Part shown: in pieces, positions 31,679-42,721 of the stretch
Position numbering within the stretch: position 1 is the stretch's first letter
How the letters are laid out: each line of letters starts with the position of its first letter
Source: Galdieria sulphuraria
Taxonomy: Eukaryota; Rhodophyta; Bangiophyceae; Galdieriales; Galdieriaceae
Length of the DNA: 64,000 nt
Reading direction: 5' to 3'
Assembly: GCF_000341285.1 (NCBI RefSeq)
Contig: NW_005178463.1
Span: 131,501-195,500, forward strand
The notes under the pieces: generated by a model
Databases searched by the model: none
What the model saw: the letters and a program-made list of their open reading frames with translations, nothing else
What the model was told of the DNA's origin: nothing
Program-made: the position numbers and the translations under genes

Positions 31679-32835
31679 TTAATGATGTACTGATATTTGC
31701 GTGATGATATTTTCATCTGTTGATGGAGGCGATGACAGCGAAGAACTTGCACCCACAAGAGCCTTCAAACTATCGTAAATGAAGAATTGGCCTGCCAACA
31801 TACATGCAACGAGTAACATTCTTGCACCAAGTCCTATAAACAACTTATGAGGTCCATGACGTTTGACTAGGATATGGAAAGTGTGAATAGATACTGGCAT
31901 ATCTGAACCTTCTCGATTCACCAAAGAAAGCAAAGTATCACCTGGTTGTGATATTACAGCAGCTACAATACCCGAAAAAAGACCACATAGAACGGAGAGC
32001 CTCAAATCCACAGTCTTCGAAGCAGAAGAGGAAATACTTGTACCACTCAAAAGTTTCATACAAACCTCATAACTTACAAATTGGCCATACGTGTATGGTA
32101 TTTGTTTCAATAATACATAAGGTAAACCCTTGTATAACCCACGATATCCTTCACCTTTCCACATTTTGGGAAGACCATCCACAAAACCACGAGCAAACGA
32201 AGGCTCCGAAACAAGTCGTATTCTTACAGCTTCCATAGGACACAAAGAGAAGGAAGCAACAGTTTCAGCAAGAATGGAAGCTACAGAAGCCACCAAAAAG
32301 GATACAAAGGGCGTTTGAACCTTGTTCGTTCCTGTCACTAAGGCCTTGAAAACTTCAAAAAAGGAAAACTTGAAAGCACCGTGTAGAAAATATCCAATAG
32401 CAGTAGCACTGAAACCTATTGCAACACTAAGAATGGTTTTCAACTCATATTCAAAACACAAAGCTAACCTTGAAACAACATCAAGCAACCTTCCTCCTTG
32501 TAAATATGTTTCAAAGTGGGCCATATACGACTATACTTGTCAGGATTGGTCTGAAGGCGAGTTTTTATCACGTCTAATGGAACAAAGGCTGCATGAGTAA
32601 TACAAGCACATAAACCACCTGCTGCAAAAAACTTCAAAAATTGGCTCAAACTGAGAGCATTTTCAAGTCTATGTAGAAAAATAAAAGTATTGAGCAAAAT
32701 AAGAGAGACCACTAAAGATAACCCCAAAAAGTCAAGAGCTGAGGCATAGGAAGGTATGTAAGTTCGTATTAGCCACCAAACTACCACAATGAACACCGCT
32801 AATAAAAACCAAGAAGAGTCACTCAAGTCAATCAT
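31679..32835 (-). CDS. Mitochondrial phosphate carrier-like MCF protein with N-terminal membrane extension
   Basis: Two exons with a 53-bp intron (32416..32468); 367 residues from ATG 32835. The carrier part has phosphate-carrier hallmarks: 'THAAFVPLDVIKTRLQTNPDKY' region, 'GFSATAIGYFLHGAFKF', 'CPMEAVRIRLV', 'GEGYRGLYKGLPYVLLKQIPYTYGQF' region and 'SQPGDTLLSLVN'. It should import phosphate with protons across the mitochondrial inner membrane. Unusually, about 75 residues precede repeat 1 and contain two extra hydrophobic helices ('FLLAVFIVVVWWLIRTYI' and 'FLGLSLVVSLILLNTFIFL') in place of a normal presequence. Repeat 3 is less conserved. Substrate assignment is by motif only. Confidence 0.85.
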
Positions 32836-33009
32836 TTTGGGAAAGGCTAAATGACAAAAGAATTGAAATAAAATGTGCAAGTAGAGAATCTTCGGACAAA
32901 ACCTTTTTGCAATAGAAAATGAGATGATGATAATAAAAAGTATCGATAAGCATGCTATTTCTCAAGTTTATATTGATAACATGTTGTTGAGGAGTTGTAG
33001 ATTTATGAA

Positions 33010-34458
33010 ATGAATTCATCGCTGATGGAAGAATATACTTTAAAAGATTCCAACGGAAATAGAAGAACAGTGAGTCTTTGCACAAACGATAGAAAAGACT
33101 CCAACTTTTCAAGTAGTTGCTTACAAATAATAGTTAAGATATACCTTTTTCTCAAAGGATACTTTCAGAGCATCCGCACTTCCCCACTGAAGAATGTACT
33201 GAGAAGACTCTTCTTACCTAGCGGTTATCCAGAGTCGGTTACTGACGATTATGCCAACTTTGAAAAGTAAATAGAAGCATATCATTTTTCTAGGCAATAC
33301 TGTAGAAACATTGCTGACTCAAGGAAATAGGTGGGATTCTTTACAAGGTCTTTGTTCTTATTTGCGTCAGGTGATGGTCACTCGTTCGACCCTTTCAGGT
33401 CTCGGTGTTGGTAATAATTTTGCACATCCCACGGCTGCAGCGTTAATGTTGGTAATTGGCTTTCTTTTTTCACTTGGCATATCGACAACTCAAAAGTTTT
33501 GTGGTAGCTTTGGAGAGAAGGTTTCGGTGTAGTAGGAGGTCTACTATTTACTTGGGGAAAGAGTTCAAGATTTGATAAGGATAGTAAGAGTTGGAGGCTT
33601 TTTGCAGATGTTATCAACAATGTTGCTCTTACTATGGAGTGGACAGCTCCTCTTTTTCCTACACCAGTATTTTTTGCTCTACATTCAAGTGCAAATATCT
33701 TCCATAGTTTGTGTGGAATAGCAGGAGGTGCTACTTGTACTGCTTTTCAAGCGCACTTTGCAAAACGTAACAATATCGGAGATATCTGCTCCAAGCATGG
33801 CAATATTGGTAGAGCTGTAAGTCTTGTTGGTCTGTTATTGAGTACTTTGTGTTTTTGGTCGTCGAGTTTATTGGAAAATTCTTTACCTTTTTCTTTTGGA
33901 GTGTTTTGTTTTTTGACTGTATTTCATATTTACTTTAATATTTTAGCTCTTCGCAGTCTTCATTTAGCAGTTCTGAATAAGGAACGAGGATACATCGTTG
34001 CTGAACATTACATTTGCCATAAACAACTATTAGATGTATCATCAGTATCCAAAAAAGAGAGATTTTGGCGTCCTTTATTGAATAGTCGAATAAGAGTGGG
34101 TTGTTCTTTGTTGGACGCTCCATTATTGGTACAGAAGGCAGTGATCAGTAAAGAATATGAAACTAAAAAATATGGAGAATTCTTCATTCAAAAACTTTTT
34201 GAAGGTCGAATCATTATAGTGGAACATCGAAGGAAGAGGCAATACAAAATGTATATACATGAGTTGGCCACAGCAAAGGAGATATGGATTGGTTTTGTAG
34301 TGATGACTGCGTTGAGCAAAGGGCAAAGGAATCTAAAGTTGGACCAACTTTACTCTATCACATTGCAACTAACAACACTTGGATGGAAAATGGATGACGA
34401 ACTAGATTTGGGTGACGAAGGTTGGAGGATTTGTGAAACCAAAGTTAAAGACTTGTAG
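33010..34458 (+). CDS. RUS/DUF647 family protein (root UV-B sensitive-like)
   Basis: Three exons with introns 33267..33330 (64 bp) and 33452..33507 (56 bp); 442 residues, in frame. The DUF647 core includes 'LFLPSGYPESVTDDYANFEK', 'WDSLQGLCSYLR', 'LSGLGVGNNFAHPTAAALM', 'GFGVVGGLLFTW', 'SWRLFADVINNVALTMEW' and 'GIAGGATCTAFQAHFAKRNNIGD'. Plant RUS1/RUS2 act in vitamin B6/aspartate aminotransferase homeostasis, auxin transport and plastid function; the biochemical activity is unknown. Several hydrophobic helices occur between residues 190 and 300. The stop is 9 bp from the stop of the convergent glycyl-tRNA synthetase gene. Confidence 0.9.
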
Positions 34459-34467
34459 AAGCAGTCT

Positions 34468-36753
34468 TTATGTGCTGTTTGCTTCGAAGATGGGATGTCT
34501 TTGCATCACATCTTTCCATTCTGCTTTGCCATCGGATAATAAGTTGACTTCCTGTATGATTTCATCAACAGAACCTCGAACTTGCTTCGTAGAGTCTCTT
34601 TCTCTCAAAGTGACAGAGCCATCTTGTAAACTATCAAAATCGATAGTGATAGCCAATGGAATTCCAAGTTCATCAGCTCGAGCATAACGTTTTCCAATAG
34701 AGACACCACTTTCATCCACTTTGTGTTGAATACCTAAACGGGTTAACTTTTCTCCCACTTGAGTTATGAGTGTCTGAAATACAACGTTCTTACTGAGTGG
34801 AAGAACTGTACATTTATAAGGTGCAACCATAGCGGGTAATGACAAAACTGCACGTTGCTCATCGTCTCCACTTCGAATATAAAAGTTGTGTTCCCAAACA
34901 CAGTACAACAATCGACCAATCCCAAAGGAAGGTTCGATAACTGAAGGATAATAGCTTTGACCACTTAGTGACTTTGTAACTTTCTTAAAGCAAACCATAT
35001 CTTTTGTAAGGTTGTATTGCTTGTCTTGTACACTGACTGAAATAGAACCTTCCTTCTCAAGACATCTTTGCAGATTTTGTTTTTCAACTTCAGAAAGTGC
35101 ATCTATTGTTTTCATGATAGGAGCTGCCTCATGTCGAAATGTTTTACCCAACACTCCTTTGTTAAACTCTGCAACCCAAACTTCCATTTGTTTCTTTTCA
35201 GGAAAGACTTCAAAGGCTGTCAAATCAACGTGAGATTTCTCACTGTGATTTTGCAAGTCGTAGCATGCACGATCAGCTAAACCAGCACATTCAATCCAAC
35301 CATAAGATGATTCCACTTCTAAATCCCAACAATCCTTGGCGTAGTGGGCCATTTCATGTTGTAAATGTTGTCTAAAACGAATCTTATGAATATCTAAACC
35401 AATCTTCAGCGCAAAAAGTTGAGTTCGTGCAATGAAATAACCCAAAGTTTCATTATCGATGATTCTTTGCTCCAGCGCTTCCCGAATGGTCATAGAAACT
35501 GCTTGTCGAGTAGTCAACTGACTTCTTCTGGGGAATAAACGAACCTTGACTTGACAAACTTTTTCTATTTTAGGGTGTTCTTTCCTTTCTGGATGAACAA
35601 AGTGTTCAATCTCTGCTTGAGTGAATTCTCGAACCCTTAATAAACCAGAACGGGGAGCAATTTCATTGCGAAAGGCAGTTCCTATTTGAGCACACGCAAA
35701 AGGCAGTTTATCTCCTTGATAATCTAACAACCTTCGAAAGTTGACAAAAATGCCTTGAGCTGTCTCAGGACGTAAAAAACCAGGTAACAATCCAGTTGGT
35801 CCAATAGAAGTTTGAAACATTAGATTAAACGGATAAGGATCACTTAAACGATTTCCTGTCTCTGGGGAACAAACTTTCCAATGTTTCAACTGTTTTGCCA
35901 TTTCGTCCAAGTCTATCTCGTCGATGGTCGTCAACGTAGTCTCCGCAAGTTCTCTTTTCTCCACTGACAAGTTACTGTCTTGTAACAACTTGTTGAGTTG
36001 TTCTTTCAACAAATGATCTGCACGAAAACAGTCACCTGTCTCTATATCCTTTACCAACATATCACTGAATTTATCTACGTGGCCTGATGCACGTAAGACT
36101 ATGTCAGGCGTCAAACAAGAACCCTCCAATTCCAGCATATTCTCTTCCACTACGAAATGTTGCCTCCACAACTGAATAATATTATTCTTCACTGCTGTCC
36201 CTGGAGGACCATAATCATAGAGACCTGCAACTCCGCCGTAGATTTCAAAACTTGGAGCAATAAAAAATCTTCTTTTCAGCAACCCTTCCAAGGCTTCTCT
36301 GGGAAAGTTCGTCTGCATTTCAGAGTCATCGACAGAAGCAGCTCCTGTTTCCTTCAACAATTGATTCAACTTTCTATGCAGTTCCTTTAGTCTTTCCTAT
36401 ATAGAATGTAAAACAAGACGCCAAAATACAGTTGAGTAACATACTTCTTCCAAGTCCAACTCTTCGTGTTGACAATTTTGTAGACGCATATTACGAACAC
36501 GTTCATCTTGTTCTAACAAAGCAGAAGTAAGCTGGTCCACGGAAGACTCTTTGTTCGTTGACATGGTACAAAAACTGAATCGTCGTAAACACGAAGATAA
36601 TGGTAAACCAATATTCTTTGTATTCTTATGTAAAGTTGTTTTCAAAATAGTTTGCGTACCAAATGAGGCGGCATCAATCCGCTTACAAGGACGTGTTTTA
36701 TGTATCCAACGATTGCTAAACCCACCGCCAATTCTTCCAATCCATTTCATCAT
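34468..36753 (-). CDS. GARS: Glycyl-tRNA synthetase, dimeric class II, probably dual-targeted
   Basis: Two exons with a 48-bp intron (36397..36444). From ATG 36753 the protein has 745 residues; an internal ATG at 36564 ('MSTNKESSVDQL') would give 682. The N-terminus contains a WHEP-like helical part ('LLEQDERVRNMRLQ'). The catalytic core shows motif 1 near 'YDYGPPGTAVKNNIIQLWR', motif 2 'FRNEIAPRSGLLRVREFTQAE' and motif 3 'EPSFGIGRLLYCVWE', followed by an anticodon-binding domain ending 'VTLRERDSTKQV'. The residues between the two starts are basic and acid-free, like an organelle targeting peptide. Two start sites giving organellar and cytosolic forms is known for eukaryotic GARS. The long start lies 4 bp from the upstream gene's stop. 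Confidence 0.93.
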
Positions 36754-36757
36754 TGGC

Positions 36758-38570
36758 TCAACTTGTCCATTGTGTAGACTCAAGTTGTTCCAAAGTAATA
36801 ATGTAATCAGAAAAATTCTCTTTCTGATAAACAACTTTTCCTCCAACAACAGTAGCTACGACCGACATGTGCAACCAATCTACAGAAGAAACAGAGAAAA
36901 TATCTTGTTCTAAAATAACCATATCGGCATAATATCCTATTTTCAATTGACCCTTTTCCTGTTCTGAATATTCTGCTATAGCAGCATTTTCCGTATACAA
37001 CGAAAGTGCCATTTCCAAAGATAATCTCTCTTCAGAATGCCAGCCATCTGGATGAGGTTCTTTCTGTTCATCCTTTCTCTCGATAGCTGCATAAATGCCC
37101 TTCCAAGGTGAAGCATCTTCCACAGGAGCATCAGAACCACCAGATAGAAGAATACCAAAGTCACTTATTGTTTTCCATGCATAAGCAAAAGAGATTCTTT
37201 CTGCACCTATTCTTGACTCTATCCACGGATAATCTGAAGAAAGAAAACTGGGTTGAATATTTGCAATAGTTCCAGATTGTTTCATATATTGCAAACTGGC
37301 TTGGGAAATCAATTGCGCATGAGTCAACACTGGTCGTTGATTAGCACAAGTAACATTGGCATAAATTTCACTGGTCATTTCTACTGCTCGGTCTCCAATA
37401 GCGTGAGTTTCACATTGCCAACCATTTTGATAGGCGACAGTAATTTTGCGAGTACACTCTTCCTTATCCATCAACAGAATTCCATAGTTGTCTTGTTCAT
37501 TTTGGTAAGGCTGCAAAAGGGCTGCTGTCTTAGCTCCCAATGAACCATCCACAAACAGCTTTAGTCGACCCCAGCGTAAATAGGCATTTCCCACTCCCGT
37601 TCTTTTAGGCCAAAGATATTCTGGCAAGTCCTTTGCTTTCAATTGTCTTGGTTGAAAAGTATCTGAATCAAATACTTCTTCCCACATAAAAGTCAAATAT
37701 ACTCGTACGCATAAATCTTTCTCTTGTGAATGATTCCATAATAAATAATGATAGACCTTCCATGCATCATCTGTATCATTGGTTTGAACAGAAGTAATAC
37801 CTAAAGAGGAAAGATATCTCATAGCACAATCTACTTTAAGAGCTCTCTCTTCTATTGTAGGAGAAGGGAGATATTTCTGAACAAGAAAAGCAGCTTTCTC
37901 TACGTGCAATCCATTCAACCTTCCAAAACTATCCGTCTTGACATAACTTCTTTCTTGTAACTCATTCCAGTAGTCATCACGGTGAATCCATTCCATGGCC
38001 TTTTTGTTCAATAAACATACGTGTAAACATCTTCTATAGAGAACTGTGGGTATGTTTGCTAATATAGGAGATTGGTCTATAAAGTCAGCGTTCCACTTCA
38101 CTCTATCCTCGTCACTCCAAAGTTCATCATTCCAACCATAAGCCAACAAATATTCGAGACCTTCCAATCCCTCCTTTGATTGCCAAAAGCGTTCTAAAAT
38201 ATATCTTGCCTGAGCTCTTTTCGTATCAATAAATATGACACAAACAAGTAAAACTTCTTACTTCGAGAGTACTAGTGCAACAAGATAGACTTGGCCAAAA
38301 TAGTCTATTTCCAAGAGACTCAACATGAATGTGTGCATCAATAAGACCTGGATATATAAAGCAATTCTTTCCATACAAAACAACCCATTCTCCAACAGGA
38401 AGAGAGTCATAGAGACTTCTTATCAGTTTTTGAGCTTCTGTTGCTACTCCAACATAAACTATCTTTCCATTTCTCGGATCTATTACCAAAGAGTCCACAA
38501 ATAGCTTGCTTTTATTTGGTTCTTGCCAACAAACCAATATATTGGAGTGAAGGATTGCAGCAAGTCTCAT
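36758..38570 (-). CDS. YtcJ-like metal-dependent amidohydrolase (amidohydrolase 3 family)
   Basis: Two exons with a 52-bp intron (38210..38261); 586 residues from ATG 38570. Metal ligands of the family are visible: 'YPGLIDAHIHVESLG' (HxH), 'FVDGSLGAKTA', 'ETHAIGDRAVEM', 'LTHAQLI' and 'GGSDAPVEDASPWKG'. The end, 'KGQLKIGYYADMVILEQDIF', is the usual beta-sandwich return. Related proteins cleave N-acyl or formamide substrates, and plant homologs include LAF3; the substrate here is unknown. No targeting peptide is obvious. It is transcribed toward the glycyl-tRNA synthetase gene on the same strand, almost touching it. Confidence 0.88.
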
Positions 38571-38706
38571 GATATGTACCAAATTGAAGGACACATTATC
38601 TTCTTCTTTGAAATAACATCAAAACTTGAAAACTATGTCATTTATAAAATCATTTGAAAGCATATTCCAAAAATTTTAGTAACATTTCCTATAAATATAA
38701 CAAATA

Positions 38707-39893
38707 TCATATTCTCAAATACTGTGTCTTTTCGAGAAGCATATCGGTGGCAACCACGCAAGGACAAAGCCTTTCAGTCTGTGAATGTGAAGCTTCGCAA
38801 CTGGTAAGTGACAAATTAGGAGAAATCATACATACACCTGAAGAATAAGTTGAAGGCGCTTTAAGACTTACTCTACATGGCATATCAGAACCTGCACTTT
38901 CCATAGTGGCTATTTCACATTCCCGGCAGTCGAAGTATTCTGACAGAGTAGGACAATTGTTCAAAATGGAAAATCCTTTCTTAAAACAAACAAGATTCTT
39001 GAGTTGACAAGCACGATAACAATTCTGTTTTCTTTTTGCAGGTATGATAACCGTATGCTCACGAAGTAACTCGTAGGGATCTTTCCATTGTCGAAAATGA
39101 TGCTCTGGTGGACTTGCATCCTCACCAATGCAAACAAGTTGTATCAAATAGTATAGTTTTCTATCTTTCCAATTAGGAAAATAAAGGTTTTTTTCATCAT
39201 TACTGAATAGTTTCGACGTTATTACCTCAGCAGAACAATACTTTCAGAGTGACATTCTCCAACTAAGATTCTCCACATACCAATTCTCTTATTTCACCTG
39301 GACACATACCAAGTAAACCAATATTCCAACCTCTGGAAATATTCTTCCAGCCTAACTGAAAACGAAACAATTGCTTCCTTCCTCTCGTAGAATCAAAAAC
39401 GGTGCCATTATCTAGTTTTCCAATAAATCTGAGGTGGACAAAGTCTCCCCAACTTGCACCAGCCACATAAGTTCCGCCACATCCCACTACATTACGATGT
39501 TTATGAACAATAACACCTTTCCTTTTAAAAGTTTTTGGGTCTTCCAACTTATTCCAAGACAAGTCGACGTTGGGATATCGTTCTTTAAGAAAAGCAAGGT
39601 TCCAAGGATTATCGTTGGATTCCGTTCTAACGAAAAGGTCTGACGTATCTATCCAGTCTCTTTGCTGGTGGGATTGGAGGAAGTCTTCAAAGTAGGAAAT
39701 AAATGCAGAGGTTTCTTCTGAGTTGCTCTTTTATCAAAAAGTTTTAGTTGGTCATCCATTATCAACGGACAGTTACCTGATAGTTTATTCGAATATATAT
39801 TCCATATAGTACCGCAATACAAGCAGTGACAAGAAACGCACGTTGTTGAAGTAGCCAAGTTGGTTGTTTTCTTTGTTTCAAACGTTTCTTCAT
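38707..39893 (-). CDS. Type II membrane protein: FKBP prolyl isomerase fused to MGAT5-like Cys-rich tail
   Basis: Three exons with introns 39728..39776 (49 bp) and 39241..39280 (40 bp); 365 residues, in frame. The start 'MKKRLKQRKQPTWLLQQRAF' leads into one hydrophobic helix ('LVTACIAVLYGIYI'), a signal-anchor typical of ER/Golgi lumenal proteins. An FKBP domain follows (about residues 110-235): 'VHLRFIGKLDNGTVFDSTRG', 'NISRGWNIGLLGMCPGEIREL' and the last strand 'KLYYLIQLVCIGED'. The remaining 130 residues carry Cys-x3-Cys and 'LVCFKKGFSILNN', and end 'TERLCPCV', matching the C-terminal Cys-rich region of N-acetylglucosaminyltransferase V. No glycosyltransferase domain is present. The 'IPP.L.YG' part of the FKBP site is replaced, so catalysis is doubtful. 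Confidence 0.72.
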
Positions 39894-39964
39894 ATTTCAC
39901 TATTGTCACTTTCAGCAGATCGAGAACAACAGCCAAAGCAATTCTTTTCTGGTTTGAAAAGCAG

Positions 39965-40750
39965 ATGATGAAAGGATTCTTTTTCGTCACCAGTGCGGTT
40001 CCTGGTAGCTACAGTGCAAAGTTTGTTATTCAAGTTGAGCAATTCTCTGGACATAAATTCAAAAAGAGTTCTTGCTTCTGTCCAAATGGTTCGTATGATA
40101 AATTGCTACTTGGTAAATGGTTTCAAACACAACGTTCGCAGCCACATACGCCATGTTGTCACTTTCAAAGGTCCTGGAGAAGTTGTCTTCACAAAAGTGG
40201 CTATATTGTAGCTTTGAGTAAAGAAAGGTTATCCTCTGAAGCCATACCGAAGAACGGTGACGTTATCATAGAGAGACCTACACGTAACATAAGAACTATT
40301 ATCTGTGGGCTCGTGGTATGTGCTAATATGAAGGCCGTTTGGGATTTGTTAACAGATTATGAACATCTTGCAGAGTTTATTCCCAATTTGGCAGTTAGCA
40401 GACTCCGTTACCATCCACAAGGTGGTATTCGTTTGGAACAAGAGGGTGTTCAATCTGTTCTAGGTTTTCGTTTTCGAGCTTCAGTTATTTTGGATATGTA
40501 TGAAAAGTTTTCAGAAGACAGAGCAGAAATCGATTTTGTCTTAGCGGATAGCCAAGACTTTGACGTATTCGAAGGCTCGTGGTTGATGTATCCTATGAAG
40601 AGAAATTGGACACATTTGATTTATCAGGTAACTGTACAACCCAAAAGATTTGTACCAGTTCAAGCTGTGGAATGGCGTATTCGTGAAGATGTCCCGTCTA
40701 ATCTTCATTCTATCAAGAATTATATTGAAAACTTATCCCACAGAAAGTGA
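39965..40750 (+). CDS. START/SRPBCC (COQ10-like) protein, probably plastid
   Basis: One open frame of about 261 residues from ATG 39965. The C-terminal ~150 residues are a polyketide cyclase/START-like fold: 'AVWDLLTDYEHLAEFIPNLAVS', 'LEQEGVQSVLGFRFRASVIL' and 'WTHLIYQVTVQPKRFVPVQAVEWRIREDV' region. Plant and cyanobacterial relatives are plastid proteins proposed to carry a hydrophobic ligand. The N-terminal ~110 residues are basic, Ser/Cys/His-rich and low in acidic residues, consistent with a transit peptide; a second frame is also open there, so a small intron near 40.2 kb could change this part. It is divergent from the FKBP fusion gene, with 71 bp between start codons. Confidence 0.75.
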   Translation: MMKGFFFVTSAVPGSYSAKFVIQVEQFSGHKFKKSSCFCPNGSYDKLLLGKWFQTQRSQPHTPCCHFQRSWRSCLHKSGYIVALSKERLSSEAIPKNGDVIIERPTRNIRTIICGLVVCANMKAVWDLLTDYEHLAEFIPNLAVSRLRYHPQGGIRLEQEGVQSVLGFRFRASVILDMYEKFSEDRAEIDFVLADSQDFDVFEGSWLMYPMKRNWTHLIYQVTVQPKRFVPVQAVEWRIREDVPSNLHSIKNYIENLSHRK

Positions 40751-40819
40751 TAAAGTGGAATAACCTAAAGACTATATAAAATTGGTCGCTGTGAAATTTT
40801 CATATGAGTTTATGTTTGC

Positions 40820-40864
40820 CACACACACACACACACACACACTTATCTCTTTGTGTGTGTGTGT
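40820..40864. repeat. CA repeat followed by TG repeat (inverted, hairpin-forming)
   Basis: A (CA) run of about 23 bp (40820..40842), a 9-bp spacer, and a (TG) run of about 13 bp (40852..40864). The two are complementary and can fold into a 13-bp hairpin. It lies between the convergent START-like and TPM genes, in one or both 3' UTRs. Confidence 0.9.
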
Positions 40865-40998
40865 CAGGGAAAACCAAATATGATATGTGAATAGAATGTT
40901 ATACATAATGCCATGGAAACACGAAATAGAATCTGAACCCTTCCAAGTTTGTAACAAGCAAATGGAATACTTTATCGTTTCATCCACAACAACCAACT

Positions 40999-41862
40999 TT
41001 AAGGAGTAGCACATCCTTTTTGCAAAATACAAGAGAATATGTTATCGGCAGCATCTAATATCGCTCTATCTTCACCATATTGTTCAACAAAAAATTTGTT
41101 TCCATACTGCAAACTTTTGTTAAATAGGGACACATATAAATCTATATTCAATAGTAACCGACCTTGGAAGATAATAACGACCAATATCTTGGAGGCAACA
41201 ACCCATCCAAGTCGCTGCCAACATTAAACTTGAGAAGATTCCCTAAAAGTATCACAATTTTATTATAGTATGCAATCTTGAAGTATGTTTACTTGCCAGA
41301 ATTTCCAAAAAAATCGGCAACCATAACAACAGAACGACTATCCAGTTGCCAATAATCCTTTATAGCTAGTCCTGGTGTATCCTAAACGTGAAAAAAGGTC
41401 AAGTGTAAACAACATATTTCAGAAAAAAGCTCAGTACGGGATATCTCTGTGTTAAGACTCGTAGTTTGAAACCCGATCTTCGTTCCAAGTCTTCAATTTG
41501 GCGTTCCAGAGACTTCAATTGTCCACTTGTCAAGTAGTGTTCCAAATCCTATATATTGGACTCTATCAACATTCACAGATGAGACTACCAATATCCCATA
41601 CTATAACTAACTTCTTCTCCTTTGGAAGTAGATTGGGTTTATTTACTCCTTCTGGTCTTCCTAAAACAGAATGACTGCCGACACTGGTGATCAAAGGAAA
41701 GGCGAACAAAAATCTCAGCAACGTTCGACGTTGGAAAGATGATGGAGAATGGCACTGCGCACAACTTGCACGCCTTGGGAAACGAAGCTTGAACTTATTT
41801 GTCAAGTGAAAAGAGTGCTCGGAAATAAAGAATACAACTGAGGAGATCATCTCTCTTACCAT
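40999..41862 (-). CDS. TPM-domain thylakoid-lumen-type protein
   Basis: Five exons with introns 41549..41601, 41382..41437, 41243..41296 and 41107..41162; spliced length 214 residues from ATG 41862, in frame. After a bipartite-looking leader (basic stretch, then hydrophobic 'LLRFLFAFPLITSVGSHSVLG'), the mature part reads 'GVNKPNLLPKEKKLVIDLEH', '[29 protein letters not shown]', 'SVVMVADFFGN', 'LLKFNVGSDLD' and 'YGNKFFVEQYGEDRAILDA'. This matches plant thylakoid lumenal TPM proteins related to TLP18.3/Psb32, implicated in photosystem II repair. The third intron uses a GC-AG pair (donor G|GCAAGT); the only GT nearby gives a stop. Sites were inferred by eye. Confidence 0.85.
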
Positions 41863-42047
41863 TGCGAAATGAAGAAACTGAAAAGATGAATTGTTTGTCA
41901 ATGAGTAGTCTTCAACTCTTTGCCAACTGCAGTCTCAACTTTGCATTTTTCGTATAAGAAATACGAGCCAAGAATAATAGTTCAGATATACAACTATGCT
42001 ATGCTCATGGTGCGAACAAGTTTATCAAAGCAAGGAACTTGTAACGT

Positions 42048-42491
42048 TTATTTCTTAGAAGACTTTTGAGCTTTCAAAACTTTCTTCACTAATTTCTGCT
42101 CTTCTATCAAAAACGCACGAAGGATGCTATTCTCAATTAGTATCGCGTGTTCTCCAAAGGTGATTTATAGACTTACCGGTCTCTGACAGCTTGCGCACAT
42201 AAATTGCCTCCGTAAGCTCGATTCACTTTCTTTTGACGTTTCGAAATTCTGCTATACTCAATAGGTCGTAACGCTGGAATTCCCTGCAACGGCTTTCCGG
42301 TATCTCCACATCTGGGCTGCTTCCCCTTTTTGCCAGGGTATTGGACAACCAACTTACCACCAGGTGTTCTTACTCTAAACAACGTCAACAATATAATCCC
42401 TTTAGTGAAAATCTGTAGCTTACTTTCTGATTCGATTACTTCTTGTATTGTAGGGATGTCTTCGACGGAGGACAACTCGTTTGTCGGGCAT
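42048..42491 (-). CDS. RPL34: 60S ribosomal protein eL34
   Basis: Three exons with introns 42375..42423 (49 bp) and 42127..42176 (50 bp); 114 residues, in frame. The sequence starts 'MPDKRVVLRRRHPYNTRSN' and continues 'KVRTPGGKLVVQYPGKKGKQPRCGDTGKPLQGI', a textbook eL34 including the zinc-binding Cys region. It then reads 'SRISKRQKKVNRAYGG' and ends with a basic tail 'KKVLKAQKSSKK'. It is a component of the cytosolic large ribosomal subunit. The gene is divergent from UTP5, with about 230 bp between start codons, so two ribosome-related genes share a promoter region. Confidence 0.96.
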
Positions 42492-42721
42492 CTTGAAACC
42501 CCAAAAATGAACAACAATTGACAAGTGACGTCGGCGTCTTGGAATTTGGCTCTTTGTTCTTTTGTTCTGATATACACCTGTACCCTGTTATATCGCTTGA
42601 CTGTATAGAGAAGAACAGAGGGGAATTGGTGACTGTTTTTGGTGACACAAGTTTTTTGTATTATTATTGAGTACCTGTCTCATGTCTGGACACTAACGGT
42701 GTACCGGATTTTTACAGATAA

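Noticed and set aside
38840-38880. Possible 34-bp intron in the Cys-rich tail of the FKBP fusion gene (GTAAGT...TTCAG)
   Set aside because: Removing it shifts the frame into a stop within a few codons, whereas reading through keeps the conserved Cys spacing and the 'CPC' end.
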